Assembly: GCA_027494135.1 (NCBI GenBank)
Contig: JAOSJK010000012.1
Location: forward strand, 439,001-503,000
Origin: Acidimicrobiia bacterium
Lineage (GTDB): Bacteria > Actinomycetota > Acidimicrobiia > IMCC26256 > PALSA-610
Direction of reading: 5' to 3'
DNA length: 64,000 nucleotides
Shown: positions 20,551-30,373 of the stretch, piece after piece
How the letters are laid out: every line of letters starts with the position of its first letter
How positions within the stretch are numbered: the stretch's first letter is position 1
The notes under the pieces: generated by a model
Seen by the model: the letters and a program-made list of their open reading frames with translations, nothing else
What the model was told of the DNA's origin: nothing
Database searches by the model: none
Program-made: the position numbers and the translations under genes

Positions 20551-21643
20551 ATGCCGGCCTCTCACGCCGACACCGTCGCAGCGGTGGCGCTCCTCGCGCT
20601 GCCCGGGATGTCACCTTCGCGGCTGAAGTCGCTTCTCGATCGATCCGGTGGGGGCCCGGCAGGCGTTCGCTGCAGCGACGCGCCGCGACGGGGCCGGGGC
20701 TCCACCGGCACGACTCGGCCCGGCGGCCAACCTCTGCGCAGCCGCAGCGCTGGTCGAGCGACGTGGAACCCGCGCCTGGATCTCCGGCGACGACGACTAC
20801 CCGATTCACGACGAGGTGCCTCTGCGTCCGCCCGTGCTGCTCGGCGAGGGCGACGTTCCGGGCGTTCTCGACGCGCCGCGGGTCGCCATCGTGGGAACAC
20901 GAGCCGCCACCCCCCACGGTCTCGCCGACGCCCGCGACCTCGGCTCCGCCCTGACCGACGCCGGGGTCACCGTGGTGAGCGGTCTCGCAATCGGCATCGA
21001 CGCCGCGGCTCACGAAGGCGCCCTCGACTCCCTGACCGAGAGCGACGATGCGGAGGCGGGTCCGGTGGGAGTGGTCGCGACGGGCCTCGACGTCGTCTAC
21101 CCGCGTCGCCACCGTGCCCTCTTCGATCGCGTGCGGCGCCGGGGGCTCATCGTCGGCGAGGTCGGGTACGGTGCGGGGCCGATCGCATGGCGCTTCCCGG
21201 TGCGCAATCGCATCATCGCGGCCCTCGCCGACGTCGTCGTGGTCGTCGAGGCGACCGCGAGCGGAGGCGCGAGGATCACGGCCGAGTACGCCGCCCAGTA
21301 CGGCCGGCCTGTGCTCGCCGTCCCCGGCTCGAGGCGGAACCCGGCTGCCGCCGGGTGCAACGCCCTGTTGGCCGACGGCGCCCACCCGCTCCTCGAGCCG
21401 TCCGATGTCCTCCTCGCACTCGGCCTCGCGGCCGGCGGGCGCCCCGGCTGGATCGGACCGCCGGGAGCGGCTCTCTCGGCCGACGCTCGGGCGGTCCGGC
21501 ACGCATTCGGCGGTGAGCCGGCGACCGCCGATCAGCTCGCCGGCCGCTCCGGCCTCCCCCCGGAGCGCGTCTCGGGCGCCCTTCGGGAGCTGGAGCGGGC
21601 CGGACGCGCCGAGCGGAGCCGGGGGCTGCTCTGGCCACGCTGA
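20551..21643 (+). CDS. dprA: DNA-protecting protein DprA/Smf (one frameshift)
   Basis: Loads RecA onto incoming single-stranded DNA. The N-terminal part MPASHADTVAAVALLALPGMS and SRLKSLLDRSGG is in the first frame, and the frame shifts near 20655 (then RQAFAAATRRDG). The Rossmann fold follows: VAIVGTRAATPHG, VVSGLAIGIDAAAHEGAL, GLDVVYPRRHRALF and WRFPVRNRIIAALAD. The C-terminal winged helix (ADQLAGRSGLPPERVSGALRELE) is present. About 363 residues when repaired. It begins two bases after the comM stop. Confidence 0.93.
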
Positions 21644-21752
21644 CCCCCCGGACCCCTCTGGGGCCGCGGGGAACGGATGTGCTCACGACATCTCATCACT
21701 CTCAGTGGCAACAGTGCTTTACTTTCGTCGCGCGCGTGCCGAAACACAGCAT

Positions 21753-21963
21753 GTGGATCTGACCCAGTGCCCCTACGACGGCTCCCCGGTCGAGGCCGAG
21801 GCCTACTCGGGGGGCTCTGTGCTGCTCGACTGCCCCCTGCTGTGGCGCCGCATGGGAGTGGCACAACGCCCTCGTCCGCCGCGTGCGCGAGCCCGACCGC
21901 GAGAAGGTCCTCCAGGCCCGCAGCGCTACGGCCGCCGAGAAGGCCGACGTCGCCTCCTCCTAG
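21753..21963 (+). CDS. Small CxxC zinc-ribbon-like protein (one frameshift)
   Basis: Unrecognised small protein with a four-cysteine zinc-ribbon pattern. After an N-terminal TQCPYDGSPVEAEAYSGGSV it reads LLDCPCCGAAWEWHNALVRR and then a charged helix ending ADVASS. The two halves are in different frames; a run of five C at 21833-21837 must lose one base to join them, and the join makes a sensible CPCCGA knuckle. Repaired length is about 69 residues. The GTG at 21753 is the nearest start; upstream in-frame starts exist. It sits after dprA and converges with the enoyl-CoA hydratase. Confidence 0.6.
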
Positions 21964-21983
21964 AGCGCGTCTCGAGGTCTGCG

Positions 21984-22770
21984 CTACTCGCCGGTGAAGC
22001 GCGGCTCGCGCTTCTCCGCGAAGGCGATGACTGCCTCGACGGTGTCCCTCGACTGGAAGCTCACGGTCTGCGCCACCCCCTCGGCCTCGAGGGCCTGCGC
22101 CATCGAGACCGCGAGCGACTGGTTGAGAAGCTTCTTCGACATGGCTAGCTGGAGCGGCGGCAGGGCAGCGAGGCGGGCGGCCATCGCGCACCGTCGGCAT
22201 CAGCTCGTCGTGAGGAACCACGCGGTTCACGAGCCCGATGCGGTCGGCCTCCGTCGCGTCGATGATCTCCGCGAGGAGCACCAGCTCCTTCGCCCGGTGC
22301 ATGCCGACCAGGCGCGGCAGCAGCCACGAGCCCCCGTAGTCGACCACGAGTCCTCGCCTGGCGAATATCTCGCTGAAGCGCGCCCGGTCGGAGGCGATGA
22401 CCATGTCGCAGCCGAGTGCGAGGTTCAGCCCCGCTCCGACGGCGACGCCGTTCACCGCGGCGATCGTCGGCTTGGGAAAGTCGTGGAGGCGCATCGCCGC
22501 GGCACCTACGAGGCGCATCCTCTTCCAGGTCCCCCCCACCCCCGCAATGGCGGCCTCGCTCCCCTCGCTGTCGGTCAGGTCGGCACCCGAGCAGAAGCCG
22601 TCGCCGGAGCCCGTGATGATCACGGCGCGGTCAGCTGGGTTCTCCTCGATCTCGTCGAGGACCGCGATCAGCTCGTTCCACATGCGCACGGTCATCGCGT
22701 TGAGCTTCTGCGGACGATCCAGCGTGATGGTCACCACGCCACCGTCGCGTTCGACGAGGAGTGTCTCCAT
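21984..22770 (-). CDS. Enoyl-CoA hydratase/isomerase family protein (one frameshift)
   Basis: Crotonase-fold enzyme, probably hydrating or isomerising an enoyl-CoA. It begins METLLVERDGGVVTITLDRP with QKLNAMTVRMWNEL. The oxyanion-hole segments GFCSGADL and AAVNGVAVGAGLNLALGCDM follow, then FARRGLVVDYGGSWLLPRLVG, which carries an Asp rather than Glu near the usual catalytic site. The frame shifts near 22180, after DELMPTV, to the C-terminal helices PPLQLAMSKKLLNQSL and FAEKREPRFTGE. About 261 residues. The substrate cannot be read from the sequence. Confidence 0.88.
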
Positions 22771-22913
22771 GCGGGTCTCTGTCCTCCTGCGCGGGCTGCC
22801 GGCAGCGCTGTCTAAACGGGTCGTCGAACCGGGTCGCCGCTACCGTAGCGGGGTGCGATCGACGCCCACTCCCCCGCAACCCGGCTCGTTCTGATATCCG
22901 GAGGGAGAGCGCG

Positions 22914-23111
22914 ATGCACCATCCCGACGACGAGGTCGAGGTCCGCCACGTGCAGCCCTACAGGGCCGTCAAGGCCTACTGGTGCCCCGGGTGCAACCAC
23001 GAGATCTCACCCGGCGTCGGCCACGAGGTCGTGGTCCCACTTCTCGCGCCCGACCTGCGCCGGCACTGGCACACCCCCTGCTGGCGCGCCGAGCTCCGCG
23101 CCCGTCTCTAG
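22914..23111 (+). CDS. Small conserved actinobacterial Cys/His protein
   Basis: A 65-residue protein containing YWCPGCNHEISPGVGHEVVV followed by RRHWHTPCWRAEL. The CxxC and HWHxxC pattern suggests one bound zinc. I recall short actinobacterial proteins with this layout annotated as ATP/GTP-binding or hypothetical, but no nucleotide motif is visible here. The ATG at 22914 follows a GGAGGGAG ribosome site, which supports it as a real gene. Divergent from the hydratase across a 143-bp gap. Confidence 0.75.
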   Translation: MHHPDDEVEVRHVQPYRAVKAYWCPGCNHEISPGVGHEVVVPLLAPDLRRHWHTPCWRAELRARL

Positions 23112-23211
23112 CCCCACACCCGCCGCCATCCCACCTCCCACCCCACCACTCGAGATGTGTCAGAGCCGCGCAGCAGGTCGGCGCAGACGACCCATCTACT
23201 TGGTGGCGTGC

Positions 23212-23575
23212 TCAGAACGCGGCTTCGATCACCTCTACCACGGGGTGGCCGGACCGGTCGGTGGTCACCGAGGCCACGTCGAATCGCAGTCCGGCGGCGC
23301 GGGAGTCGTGCTCCTGGAGCCAGCGCGACGCCAGGCGTCGCAGCCGCTGCTGCTTGGTACGGGTGACGGCCTCTGCCGGCGTGCCGAATCGGTCGCTGCG
23401 GCGCGTCTTGACCTCGCAGAACACGATCAGCCCGTCGCCGGCCACGACCAGATCGATCTCACCGTCGCGGCACCGCCAGTTGCGATCGAGGACCCGGTAC
23501 CCCTCCGCCGTGTACCACTGCGCGGCGGCGTCCTCCCCCCTGCGCTCCGAGGGCTCGCCGGCCGTCGGGCGGCAT
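23212..23575 (-). CDS. yraN: YraN / UPF0102 family nuclease-like protein (one frameshift)
   Basis: Restriction-endonuclease-fold protein of unknown physiological role. It starts MPPDGRRALGAQ and continues GEDAAAQWYTAEGYRVLDRN, WRCRDGEIDLVV and VFCEVKTRRS. The Glu, Asp and ExK residues form the PD-(D/E)xK-like site. The two parts are joined by removing one base from a six-base C run at 23535-23540 (G run on the coding strand). Repaired length is exactly 120 residues, the usual size. It starts two bases after the DUF2469 gene, a common actinobacterial pairing. Confidence 0.85.
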
Positions 23576-23577
23576 CC

Positions 23578-23871
23578 CTACAGCTCCCGGCTCGCCAGCT
23601 CCTCGACGTTGACGTCCTTGAAGCTCACCACCTTCACGCTGGTGATGAACCTGTACGGCCGGTACATGTCCCACACCCAGGCGTCGCGGAGCTGCAGCTC
23701 GACGAAGGTGCGGCCCTGGTCGGTCTTCACGGCGACGTCGACGTGGTTTGCCAGGTAGAAGCGGCGCTCCGTCTCGACGACGTATCCGAACATCGGTAGG
23801 ACGTCGCGGTACTCGCGGTAGAGGGCGAGCTCGATCTCGGTCTCGTAGCGCTCGAGGTCTTCAGCGCTCAC
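23578..23871 (-). CDS. DUF2469 family protein
   Basis: Short actinobacterial conserved protein of unknown function, 97 residues: SAEDLERYETEIELALYREY, RDVLPMFGYVVETERRFYLA and NHVDV are characteristic. The C-terminal half (VKTDQGRTFVELQLRDAWVW, KVVSFKDVNVEELASREL) is more divergent. The GTG at 23871 is the start at which the family begins; the frame is open upstream without homology. It usually lies between rplS and yraN, as here. No catalytic motif is visible. Confidence 0.88.
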   Translation of the reverse strand: MSAEDLERYETEIELALYREYRDVLPMFGYVVETERRFYLANHVDVAVKTDQGRTFVELQLRDAWVWDMYRPYRFITSVKVVSFKDVNVEELASREL

Positions 23872-23953
23872 GAGGTGCTCCGAATCGCAACGTGGCCATC
23901 GCGGACCAGTGTACGCGGGCGCAGGGCCCGCGACGCGGGAGTCCGCTGCGCGG

Positions 23954-24298
23954 TCAGACGCGCTTCTCCTTGACCTTCGCGGCCTTCCCGACCCGGTCTC
24001 GCAGGTAGTAGAGCTTCGCCCTGCGGACATCGCCGCGCGTCAGCACCTCGATGCGCGCGATCATCGGAGAGTGCACCGGGAAGGTGCGCTCTACGCCCAC
24101 GCCGAAGCTGATCTTCCTGACACTGAACGACTCGCGGATCCCCCCGCCCTGACGACGGATGACGACTCCCTGGAAGACCTGGACGCGTTCCCGGGAGCCC
24201 TCGACGACGCGGACGTGCACCTTCAGCGTGTCGCCGGGCGCGAAGTCGGGAATGTCGTCCCGAAGCTGCGCGCGGTCGATGAGATCGGTGCGATGCAT
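23954..24298 (-). CDS. rplS: 50S ribosomal protein L19
   Basis: Large-subunit protein at the 30S-50S interface. It reads [78 protein letters not shown] and [18 protein letters not shown]. Intact at 114 residues from the ATG at 24298. It follows trmD in the common order rpsP-rimM-trmD-rplS. No signal peptidase or RNase HII gene lies between it and DUF2469, where many actinobacteria have them. Confidence 0.97.
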   Translation of the reverse strand: MHRTDLIDRAQLRDDIPDFAPGDTLKVHVRVVEGSRERVQVFQGVVIRRQGGGIRESFSVRKISFGVGVERTFPVHSPMIARIEVLTRGDVRRAKLYYLRDRVGKAAKVKEKRV

Positions 24299-24364
24299 GA
24301 AAGGGCTCCTCACGAGGGTGGTGCAGGCGCGACCAACGATGCTAGCGCCCGGGTGACGCCCTGG

Positions 24365-25081
24365 TCACTCCGGGGGATCTTCGAGGAGGGCGGCCTCGTC
24401 GGCCGTCAGGTCGCGACCCTCGAGGAGGTCGGGCCTCAGTGTCGACGTCCGTCGCAGCGCCTCGGCCCTACGCCATCTCGCGATGCGGCCGTGGTCGCCG
24501 GATCGGAGCACCTCGGGCACTGACCACCCCCTGAAATCGGCCGGGCGGGTGTACTGGGGGTACTCGAGCAGCCCTCCCTCGAAGGACTCCTCGGCCCCCG
24601 AGGCCTGATTCCCCATGACCCCCGGCACCAGGCGGACGACGGCCTCGATCACCACCAGCGCCGCCACCTCGCCGCCGGCCACGACGAAGTCGCCGACCGA
24701 CACCTCGCCGTCGCAGAGATGGTCGGCGACGCGCTGATCAACGCCTTCGTACCTGCCGCAGATCAACGAGAAGCCCTCGAGGGCGGCCAGCTCGACCGCC
24801 ATGTCCTGGTCGAATCGCCGCCCGGCGGCCGAGAGCAGATAGAGGGGGCGCACCGGCTCTACGGCCTCGACGGCCTCGAAGAGCGGGCCCGGGGTCATGA
24901 CCATTCCGGCCCCACCGCCGAACGGGGCGTCGTCGACGGTGCGGTGCCTGTCCGCTGCCCATCCGCGAACGTCGTGAACCCTGACGTCGAGCACTCCGCC
25001 GGCCACTGCGCGCCCGAGGAGCGAAGCACCCAGAGGTCCGGCGAGGTACTCCGGGAAGATCGAGAAGACGTCGATGCGCAC
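24365..25081 (-). CDS. trmD: tRNA (guanine37-N1)-methyltransferase
   Basis: Methylates G37 next to the anticodon to prevent frameshifting. The SPOUT fold shows RIDVFSIFPEYLAGPLGAS, DDAPFGGGAGMVMTPGPLFE, LICGRYEGVDQRV and SVGDFVVAGGEVAALVVIEA. LLEYPQYTRPADFRGWSVPEVL is near the C-terminus. Intact at 238 residues from the GTG at 25081, five bases after the rimM stop. The same frame stays open far upstream across the KhpA poly-aspartate tract, but that part is not this gene. Confidence 0.96.
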   Translation of the reverse strand: MRIDVFSIFPEYLAGPLGASLLGRAVAGGVLDVRVHDVRGWAADRHRTVDDAPFGGGAGMVMTPGPLFEAVEAVEPVRPLYLLSAAGRRFDQDMAVELAALEGFSLICGRYEGVDQRVADHLCDGEVSVGDFVVAGGEVAALVVIEAVVRLVPGVMGNQASGAEESFEGGLLEYPQYTRPADFRGWSVPEVLRSGDHGRIARWRRAEALRRTSTLRPDLLEGRDLTADEAALLEDPPE

Positions 25082-25086
25082 AGGCG

Positions 25087-25596
25087 TTAGCTCTCGCGCC
25101 GGTTGACTTCGAGGAGCCCCTCGGGAGGATCGATCACGACCTCCCCCGGAGCACCGGCACCCGCCGGGCGGACCTCGACCACGAAGACCATCGGGACGAG
25201 CGCTCCGTCGTCGAGGACGAGCAGGTCGTTCGCCGGGTTCGCCTCGACGGCCACCACTCTGCCGAGGTCGCTGCCGTCGCGACCGCGGGCGCGCGCTCCG
25301 ATCAGCTCGTGGACCCATACCTCTCCCTCGGGAGCGTCGCCGGGGAGGTCGGCCATGAGCAGCGTGCCGCGCATCGCCTCGGCGGCGGAACGGTCGTCGA
25401 CCCCCTCCAGACGCACCAGCCACCGCCCCTGGTGCGGGCGGGAGGAGAGCACGACCAGCGGGCCACCCGCAGAGTGCAGCAGGGCGCCGGCCGCAAAGCG
25501 ACCGGGCGCGTTGCTCACGGGGTGCACGACCACCTCGCCGGCGAGACCGTGGGCCTTCACGATCCGCCCTACCTCGAGGCGCCGCGGACCGGTCAC
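25087..25596 (-). CDS. rimM: Ribosome maturation factor RimM
   Basis: Assists assembly of the 30S head. The N-terminal RimM domain is LEVGRIVKAHGLAGEVVVHP with LVRLEGVDDRSAAEAMRGT, and the C-terminal PRC-barrel is EVWVHELIGARARGRDGSD with PANDLLVLDDGALVPMVFV. Intact at 169 residues with a GTG start at 25596. It is packed between khpA (six bases) and trmD (five bases), consistent with a single transcript. Confidence 0.95.
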   Translation of the reverse strand: MTGPRRLEVGRIVKAHGLAGEVVVHPVSNAPGRFAAGALLHSAGGPLVVLSSRPHQGRWLVRLEGVDDRSAAEAMRGTLLMADLPGDAPEGEVWVHELIGARARGRDGSDLGRVVAVEANPANDLLVLDDGALVPMVFVVEVRPAGAGAPGEVVIDPPEGLLEVNRRES

Positions 25597-25602
25597 GTCG
25601 CG

Positions 25603-26067
<465 letters not shown>

Positions 26068-26071
<4 letters not shown>

Positions 26072-26538
26072 GCGCCCGACTCCTCTGCTGGGGCGGCCTC
26101 TTCGGTGGGCGCGTCCTCTGCTGGGGCGGCCTCTTCGGTGGGCGTGTCCTCTGCGGGCGCCTCTGCGGCGAGCGCGGCCGCTGCAGGCACTTCCGCGGCA
26201 GGCGCGGCCGCGGCGGGCGCCTTCTCGGTCTTCGGCTTCGGCGTCCGCGGCTTCGGCTTCATCTTCGCCGGCCTGCCCGTCGCCGTCTCGAACGCATCCC
26301 ACACACCCGCGATCTCGAGGAGGCGCGCGACCTGATCGGTCGGCTGCGCGCCCTTCTGCAGCCACGCGACCGCCTTCTCGCCGTCGATCACTACCTCCGA
26401 CGGCTCCTGGCGCGGCGAGTAGTGGCCGAGGATCTCGATGAAGCGGCCGTCGCGCGGGCTGCGCACGTCGGCCACCACAACGCGATATGTCGGCTGCTTC
26501 TTCTTGCCAACGCGCATCAGGCGGATCTTGACAGCCAC
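26068..26538 (-). CDS. rpsP: 30S ribosomal protein S16 with an acidic repeat tail
   Basis: Small-subunit protein needed for 30S assembly. The S16 core is [39 protein letters not shown] and [20 protein letters not shown], ending near residue 90. A tail of about 65 residues follows: a Lys/Pro segment ([18 protein letters not shown]) and then Ala/Glu/Pro repeats such as TEEAAPAED. Total 156 residues. The GTG at 26538 is chosen because the family starts VAVKIRL; an ATG at 26583 is in frame but has no homology. First gene of the rpsP-rplS group. Confidence 0.95.
26081..26146. repeat. Two 33-bp tandem repeats in the rpsP tail
   Basis: Two adjacent 33-bp units beginning TCCTCTGCTGGGGCGGCCTC differ at one position, and a partial third unit follows. 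They encode the repeated [11 protein letters not shown] segment of the S16 tail, so repeat-number change would keep the frame. Confidence 0.8.
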
Positions 26539-26600
26539 GTTCGCGGCTTCCTCTCCTAGGTGTCCGGCGACGAGTGTCGCCACGAGGGCGAGAGTCTAGG

Positions 26601-27932
26601 TCACAGTCCGGGGACAGGCAGCCTCGGCCGCTTCCCCTTCTTCCCGGGGCGGCCGAACCCCATGCCCCGCATCATCTGCTGCATCTGCTTGAACTGCTTC
26701 AGGAGGTTGTTCACGTCGGAGGTGGTCGTGCCGCTGCCCCGGGCGATTCGCACCCTCCTGGAGCCGTTCACGATCGCCGGGTTCCTCCGCTCCTCCATCG
26801 TCATCGAGTGGATGATCGCCTCCACACGTGCGAGCTCCCGGTCGTCGATCTGGGCGTCCTTGACCTCCTTCGGGACGCCCGGGAGCATCCCGATCACGCC
26901 CTGGAGCGGCCCCATCTTCTTCACCTGCTGGAGCTGGCCGAGGAAGTCGTCGAGGTCGAACTGCCCCTGACGCAGGATCGCCTCGGCCTTGCGCACCTGC
27001 TCCTCGTCGAATGCCTCCTCAGCCTTCTCGATCAGGGTGAGGACGTCGCCCATACCGAGGATGCGGCTGGCCATGCGGTCCGGGTGGAACGGCTCGAAGT
27101 CCTCGAGATTCTCGCCGGTACCGGCGAAGAGGATCGGCTTGCCGACGACCTCCTTCACGGAGAGGGCGGCGCCACCCCGTGCATCGCCGTCGATCTTGGT
27201 GAGTATCACGCCGTCGAGTCCGACGGCATCGTTGAACGCCTCGGCGACGTTTACGGCCTCCTGACCAGTCATCGCGTCGACCACGAGGAGCGTGTTGTGC
27301 GGCATCGCGACGTCGCGCACGCCGCGCAGCTCGTCCATCAGGGCCGCGTCGATCTGCAGCCGTCCGGCGGTGTCGACGATCACCACGTTGCGACCGAGGC
27401 GGGCGGCCTCCTCCATCGCGCCCCGCGCGACGTCGGCCGGCGCAGACTGCTCGGAGTAGAACGGCACGTCGACCCGCTCGGCGAGGATGCGCAGCTGCTC
27501 GACGGCGGCCGGGCGCTGAAGGTCGGCACCGACGAGGAGCGGCTGGAGGCCCTGGGCCTTGAGGAGCCGCGCGAGCTTGCCCGCGGCGGTCGTCTTCCCC
27601 GAACCCTGGAGACCGGCGAGCATCACGACGGTGGGCGGCTTCGGACTCATCGTCAGCTTGCCGGTGGTGCCCCCGAGCGTCGCGACCAGCTCGTCGTGGA
27701 CGATCTTGATGACTTGCTGCGCCGGGCTGAGGCTCTTGGCGACTTCAGCGCCGGAAGCCTGCTCCTTCACGCGGGCGATGAACTGCATAATGGCGCGCAG
27801 ATTGACGTCGGCCTCGATCAGCGCCAGTCGGATCTCGCGCGCGACCTCATCGAGGTCTTTCGGCGTCAGCCTCCCTCGGCTGCGAAGTCGGCCGAAGATC
27901 CCTTCGAACCGTTCTGAGAGCGCGTCGAACAC
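26601..27932 (-). CDS. ffh: Signal recognition particle protein Ffh
   Basis: SRP GTPase that targets membrane proteins co-translationally. The N domain starts MFDALSERFEGIFGRLRSRG. The G domain has Walker A LAGLQGSGKTTAAGKLARLL, the DTAGR motif and TKIDGDARGGAALS. The M domain is methionine-rich (FKQMQQMMRGMGFGRPGKKG). Intact at 443 residues from a GTG start. It lies downstream of its receptor gene ftsY and upstream of rpsP, a frequent arrangement. The SRP RNA gene was not found in this window. Confidence 0.97.
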   Translation of the reverse strand: MFDALSERFEGIFGRLRSRGRLTPKDLDEVAREIRLALIEADVNLRAIMQFIARVKEQASGAEVAKSLSPAQQVIKIVHDELVATLGGTTGKLTMSPKPPTVVMLAGLQGSGKTTAAGKLARLLKAQGLQPLLVGADLQRPAAVEQLRILAERVDVPFYSEQSAPADVARGAMEEAARLGRNVVIVDTAGRLQIDAALMDELRGVRDVAMPHNTLLVVDAMTGQEAVNVAEAFNDAVGLDGVILTKIDGDARGGAALSVKEVVGKPILFAGTGENLEDFEPFHPDRMASRILGMGDVLTLIEKAEEAFDEEQVRKAEAILRQGQFDLDDFLGQLQQVKKMGPLQGVIGMLPGVPKEVKDAQIDDRELARVEAIIHSMTMEERRNPAIVNGSRRVRIARGSGTTTSDVNNLLKQFKQMQQMMRGMGFGRPGKKGKRPRLPVPGL

Positions 27933-28042
27933 GGTTACCAGCCTCGATCGGGGCCCTTCCAGTGTAACGGTGCAGCAGGTCGGCTCCTGCAGCTGCCGGA
28001 AGTGCTGCCGTGTCCCGCCCGGAGCGGGAGCAGTCGCGCCGC

Positions 28043-29186
28043 CTACTCGAAGAGCGCGGCCGCGAACTCGGCGGGATCGAAAGCCATCAGGTCGTCTACG
28101 CCCTCGCCGACACCGACAATCTTGACGGGGATCCCGAGCTCACCCTGGATGGCGAGGACGATCCCGCCCTTGGCCGTGCCGTCGAGCTTCGTCAGGGCGA
28201 TCCCCGTCACGTCGACGGCCTCCGCGAACTGGCGTGCCTGAGCGAGGCCGTTCTGTCCGGTCGTCGCGTCGATGACGAGGAGCACCTCCTTGCATGCGCC
28301 CGCGGTCCGGTCGACGATGCGGCGCAGCTTCTTCAGCTCCTCCATGAGGTTCACCTTGGTGTGGAGGCGCCCCGCGGTATCGACGAGGACGAGGTCTGCC
28401 GAGCGGCCCGACGCCGCGGCCATGGCGTCGTAGATCACCGAGCCCGGATCGGCACCCTCCTGACCCCTGACAACCGCTGCACCGACCCGCTCGCCCCAGA
28501 GCTGCAGCTGCTCGGCCGCAGCGGCACGGAACGTGTCGGCGGCGGCGAGGACCACGCTACGGCCGGCATCTGACTGCTGCGCCGCGAGCTTCCCGATGGT
28601 GGTCGTCTTGCCCACGCCGTTCACTCCGACGAAGAGCCACACGTTCGGCTCGCCGGGCTCGACTACGAGGTCCCGGCCGGTGGATCCGTCGAGCAGCGCC
28701 GCAATCTCCTCGCGCAGGATCGCCACGACGGAGTCGGTGTCACCGACCTTCTCCGCGGCGGCGCGCGCACGCACGGCATCAAGGAGCCGCCCCGTCGTGG
28801 GTAGGCCGACGTCGGCCAGGATCAGCGCCTCCTCGAGCTCCTCCCACGTCTCCTCGTCAACCGCGCGACCCGCGATCCCGCGCACGTACCCGGCGAGCGC
28901 GGACCGTGTCCTGCCCAGCCGGTCGCGCAGCCGCGCCCTCTCCGGCGGCGCCTCCGCAACCGGTTCTGCTTCGGGAACCTGAGGAGCCTCCGCAACCGGC
29001 GCCTCCCCGGCCGGCTCCGGCGCCCGGACCGGCGGCGGGGGGCGCAGCCGGGCGGGCCTCGGGCGGAGCGCGCGGCGGCTCCACCTCGACGCCGTGCCTC
29101 CGGGACGAACGCCGGCGCGCCGCCACTCCGCCCGCGACAGCCGCGATCAGGAGGGCGAGGATCAGTAGCGCGAGCAGGATCTCCAT
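28043..29186 (-). CDS. ftsY: SRP receptor FtsY (one frameshift)
   Basis: Membrane-docking GTPase partner of Ffh. An N-terminal TM segment (MEILLALLILALLIAAVAGG) is followed by a Pro/Ala/Glu linker of about 60 residues. The NG domain has WEELEEALILADVGLPTTGR, Walker A VGVNGVGKTTTIGKLA, AAADTFRAAAAEQL, DTAGRLHTK and TKLDGTAKGG. The frame shifts in a six-G run at 29037-29042, and the linker continues as PVRAPEPAGEAPVAEAP. Repaired length is about 381 residues. The TM anchor is typical of actinobacterial FtsY. Confidence 0.93.
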
Positions 29187-29266
29187 GGCGGTGGCGGATG
29201 GTACCGGCGGTCGCTGCCGGGCCTGTCATTGCCCGCGCATCGCCCCTCCCCGACCGGCGCGATCGA

Positions 29267-30340
29267 TCAGGAGGTCCCGGTCACCTCGTCGTCGGGAGAG
29301 CCGGGACCGCCCGGCGAGGTCCCTCCCCCGACCCAGACCGCCTGCGCGGCTATGGGCATCTCGATCCCCGCTGCATCGAAGGCCGCCTTGAGGCGCGCAC
29401 GCAACTCCCGCGCGATCTTCCACTGCTCCAGCGGTTTCGTCTTCACCACCAGCCTGATCACGATCCCGCGCGTCCCGAGGTCCTCGACGCCCCACACCTC
29501 CGGCTCACCGAGGATCAGCGTGGAGTAGACCTCGTCTCGCGACATCTCGACCGCCGTCGCCTTGATGACGTCGCTCGCTGCGGGGATGCTCGTGTTGTAG
29601 GCAACGGGGATGTCGAGGACGGCGCGCGCCCACTGCTGTGACTTGTTCCCGACTCGACGGATCTCACCGTTCGGTACGTGCCAGACCACGCCCTCCACGT
29701 CGCGGAGGCGGGTGGCGCGGAGGCTCATGTGCTCGACCGTGCCGGACGCGACACCGGTGTCGATGACGTCGCCGACACCGAACTGGTCCTCGAAGATCAT
29801 GAAGGTCCCCGCAATCAGGTCACGCAGGAGGTTCTGCGCGCCGAATCCCAGCGCGACGCCGATCAGCCCGGCGCCGGCGAGCAACGGACCCAGTTCGATG
29901 CCGAGCGCGCCCAGTACCCCGACTGCCGCCGCCGTGAAGATGATGATCGTGGCGAAGCTCTTCAGCCCCGCACCGATCGTCTGCGCACGCTGGTGGCTGC
30001 GGACCGTCGGCGTCGACTCCGTCGTGTCGAGCAGGCCGAGCCCCGAGCGCCTGCGGATGGTCTCGAGTCTCTTCCGCGTGGGCGCGTACTCGAGGCGCCG
30101 CACCGTCCTGCGGATCGCGAAGCGCACCAGGCGGTTCACGACGAAGGCGAGCAGGACGATCACCAACGACGTGACGATCGGAGAAGCCCGGTGCGCGACA
30201 CGCCCGGCCGAGACGCTGTCGGTGAGGTTCACGACCGCCTCGCAGAGCCAGCGCCGATCGCGCTCGACGGTGCCGCACGCCTCGGCGAGCGGCGAGGGTG
30301 CTGCGGCGAGAACTGCGGTAGACCCTGCGAGCGGGCTCAT
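29267..30340 (-). CDS. mscS: Small-conductance mechanosensitive channel (MscS family)
   Basis: Releases solutes on hypo-osmotic shock. Three hydrophobic segments are seen: near residues 55-75, 128-148, and the pore helix GLIGVALGFGAQNLLRDLIA. The beta domain EDQFGVGDVIDTGVASGTVE and the C-terminal domain (AREL RARLKAAFDAAGIEMPI) follow. Intact at 357 residues. It sits between smc and ftsY, where it is not part of the usual cluster. Substrate and gating cannot be read from sequence. Confidence 0.93.
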   Translation of the reverse strand: MSPLAGSTAVLAAAPSPLAEACGTVERDRRWLCEAVVNLTDSVSAGRVAHRASPIVTSLVIVLLAFVVNRLVRFAIRRTVRRLEYAPTRKRLETIRRRSGLGLLDTTESTPTVRSHQRAQTIGAGLKSFATIIIFTAAAVGVLGALGIELGPLLAGAGLIGVALGFGAQNLLRDLIAGTFMIFEDQFGVGDVIDTGVASGTVEHMSLRATRLRDVEGVVWHVPNGEIRRVGNKSQQWARAVLDIPVAYNTSIPAASDVIKATAVEMSRDEVYSTLILGEPEVWGVEDLGTRGIVIRLVVKTKPLEQWKIARELRARLKAAFDAAGIEMPIAAQAVWVGGGTSPGGPGSPDDEVTGTS

Positions 30341-30373
30341 CGGCGCCGACCATACAGCGCCGGCGGCGGGCCC

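Noticed and set aside
23914..23932. Inverted repeat CGCGGGC ... GCCCGCG downstream of rplS as a terminator
   Set aside because: Seven-bp stem without T run in very GC-rich DNA; such stems are common by chance here.
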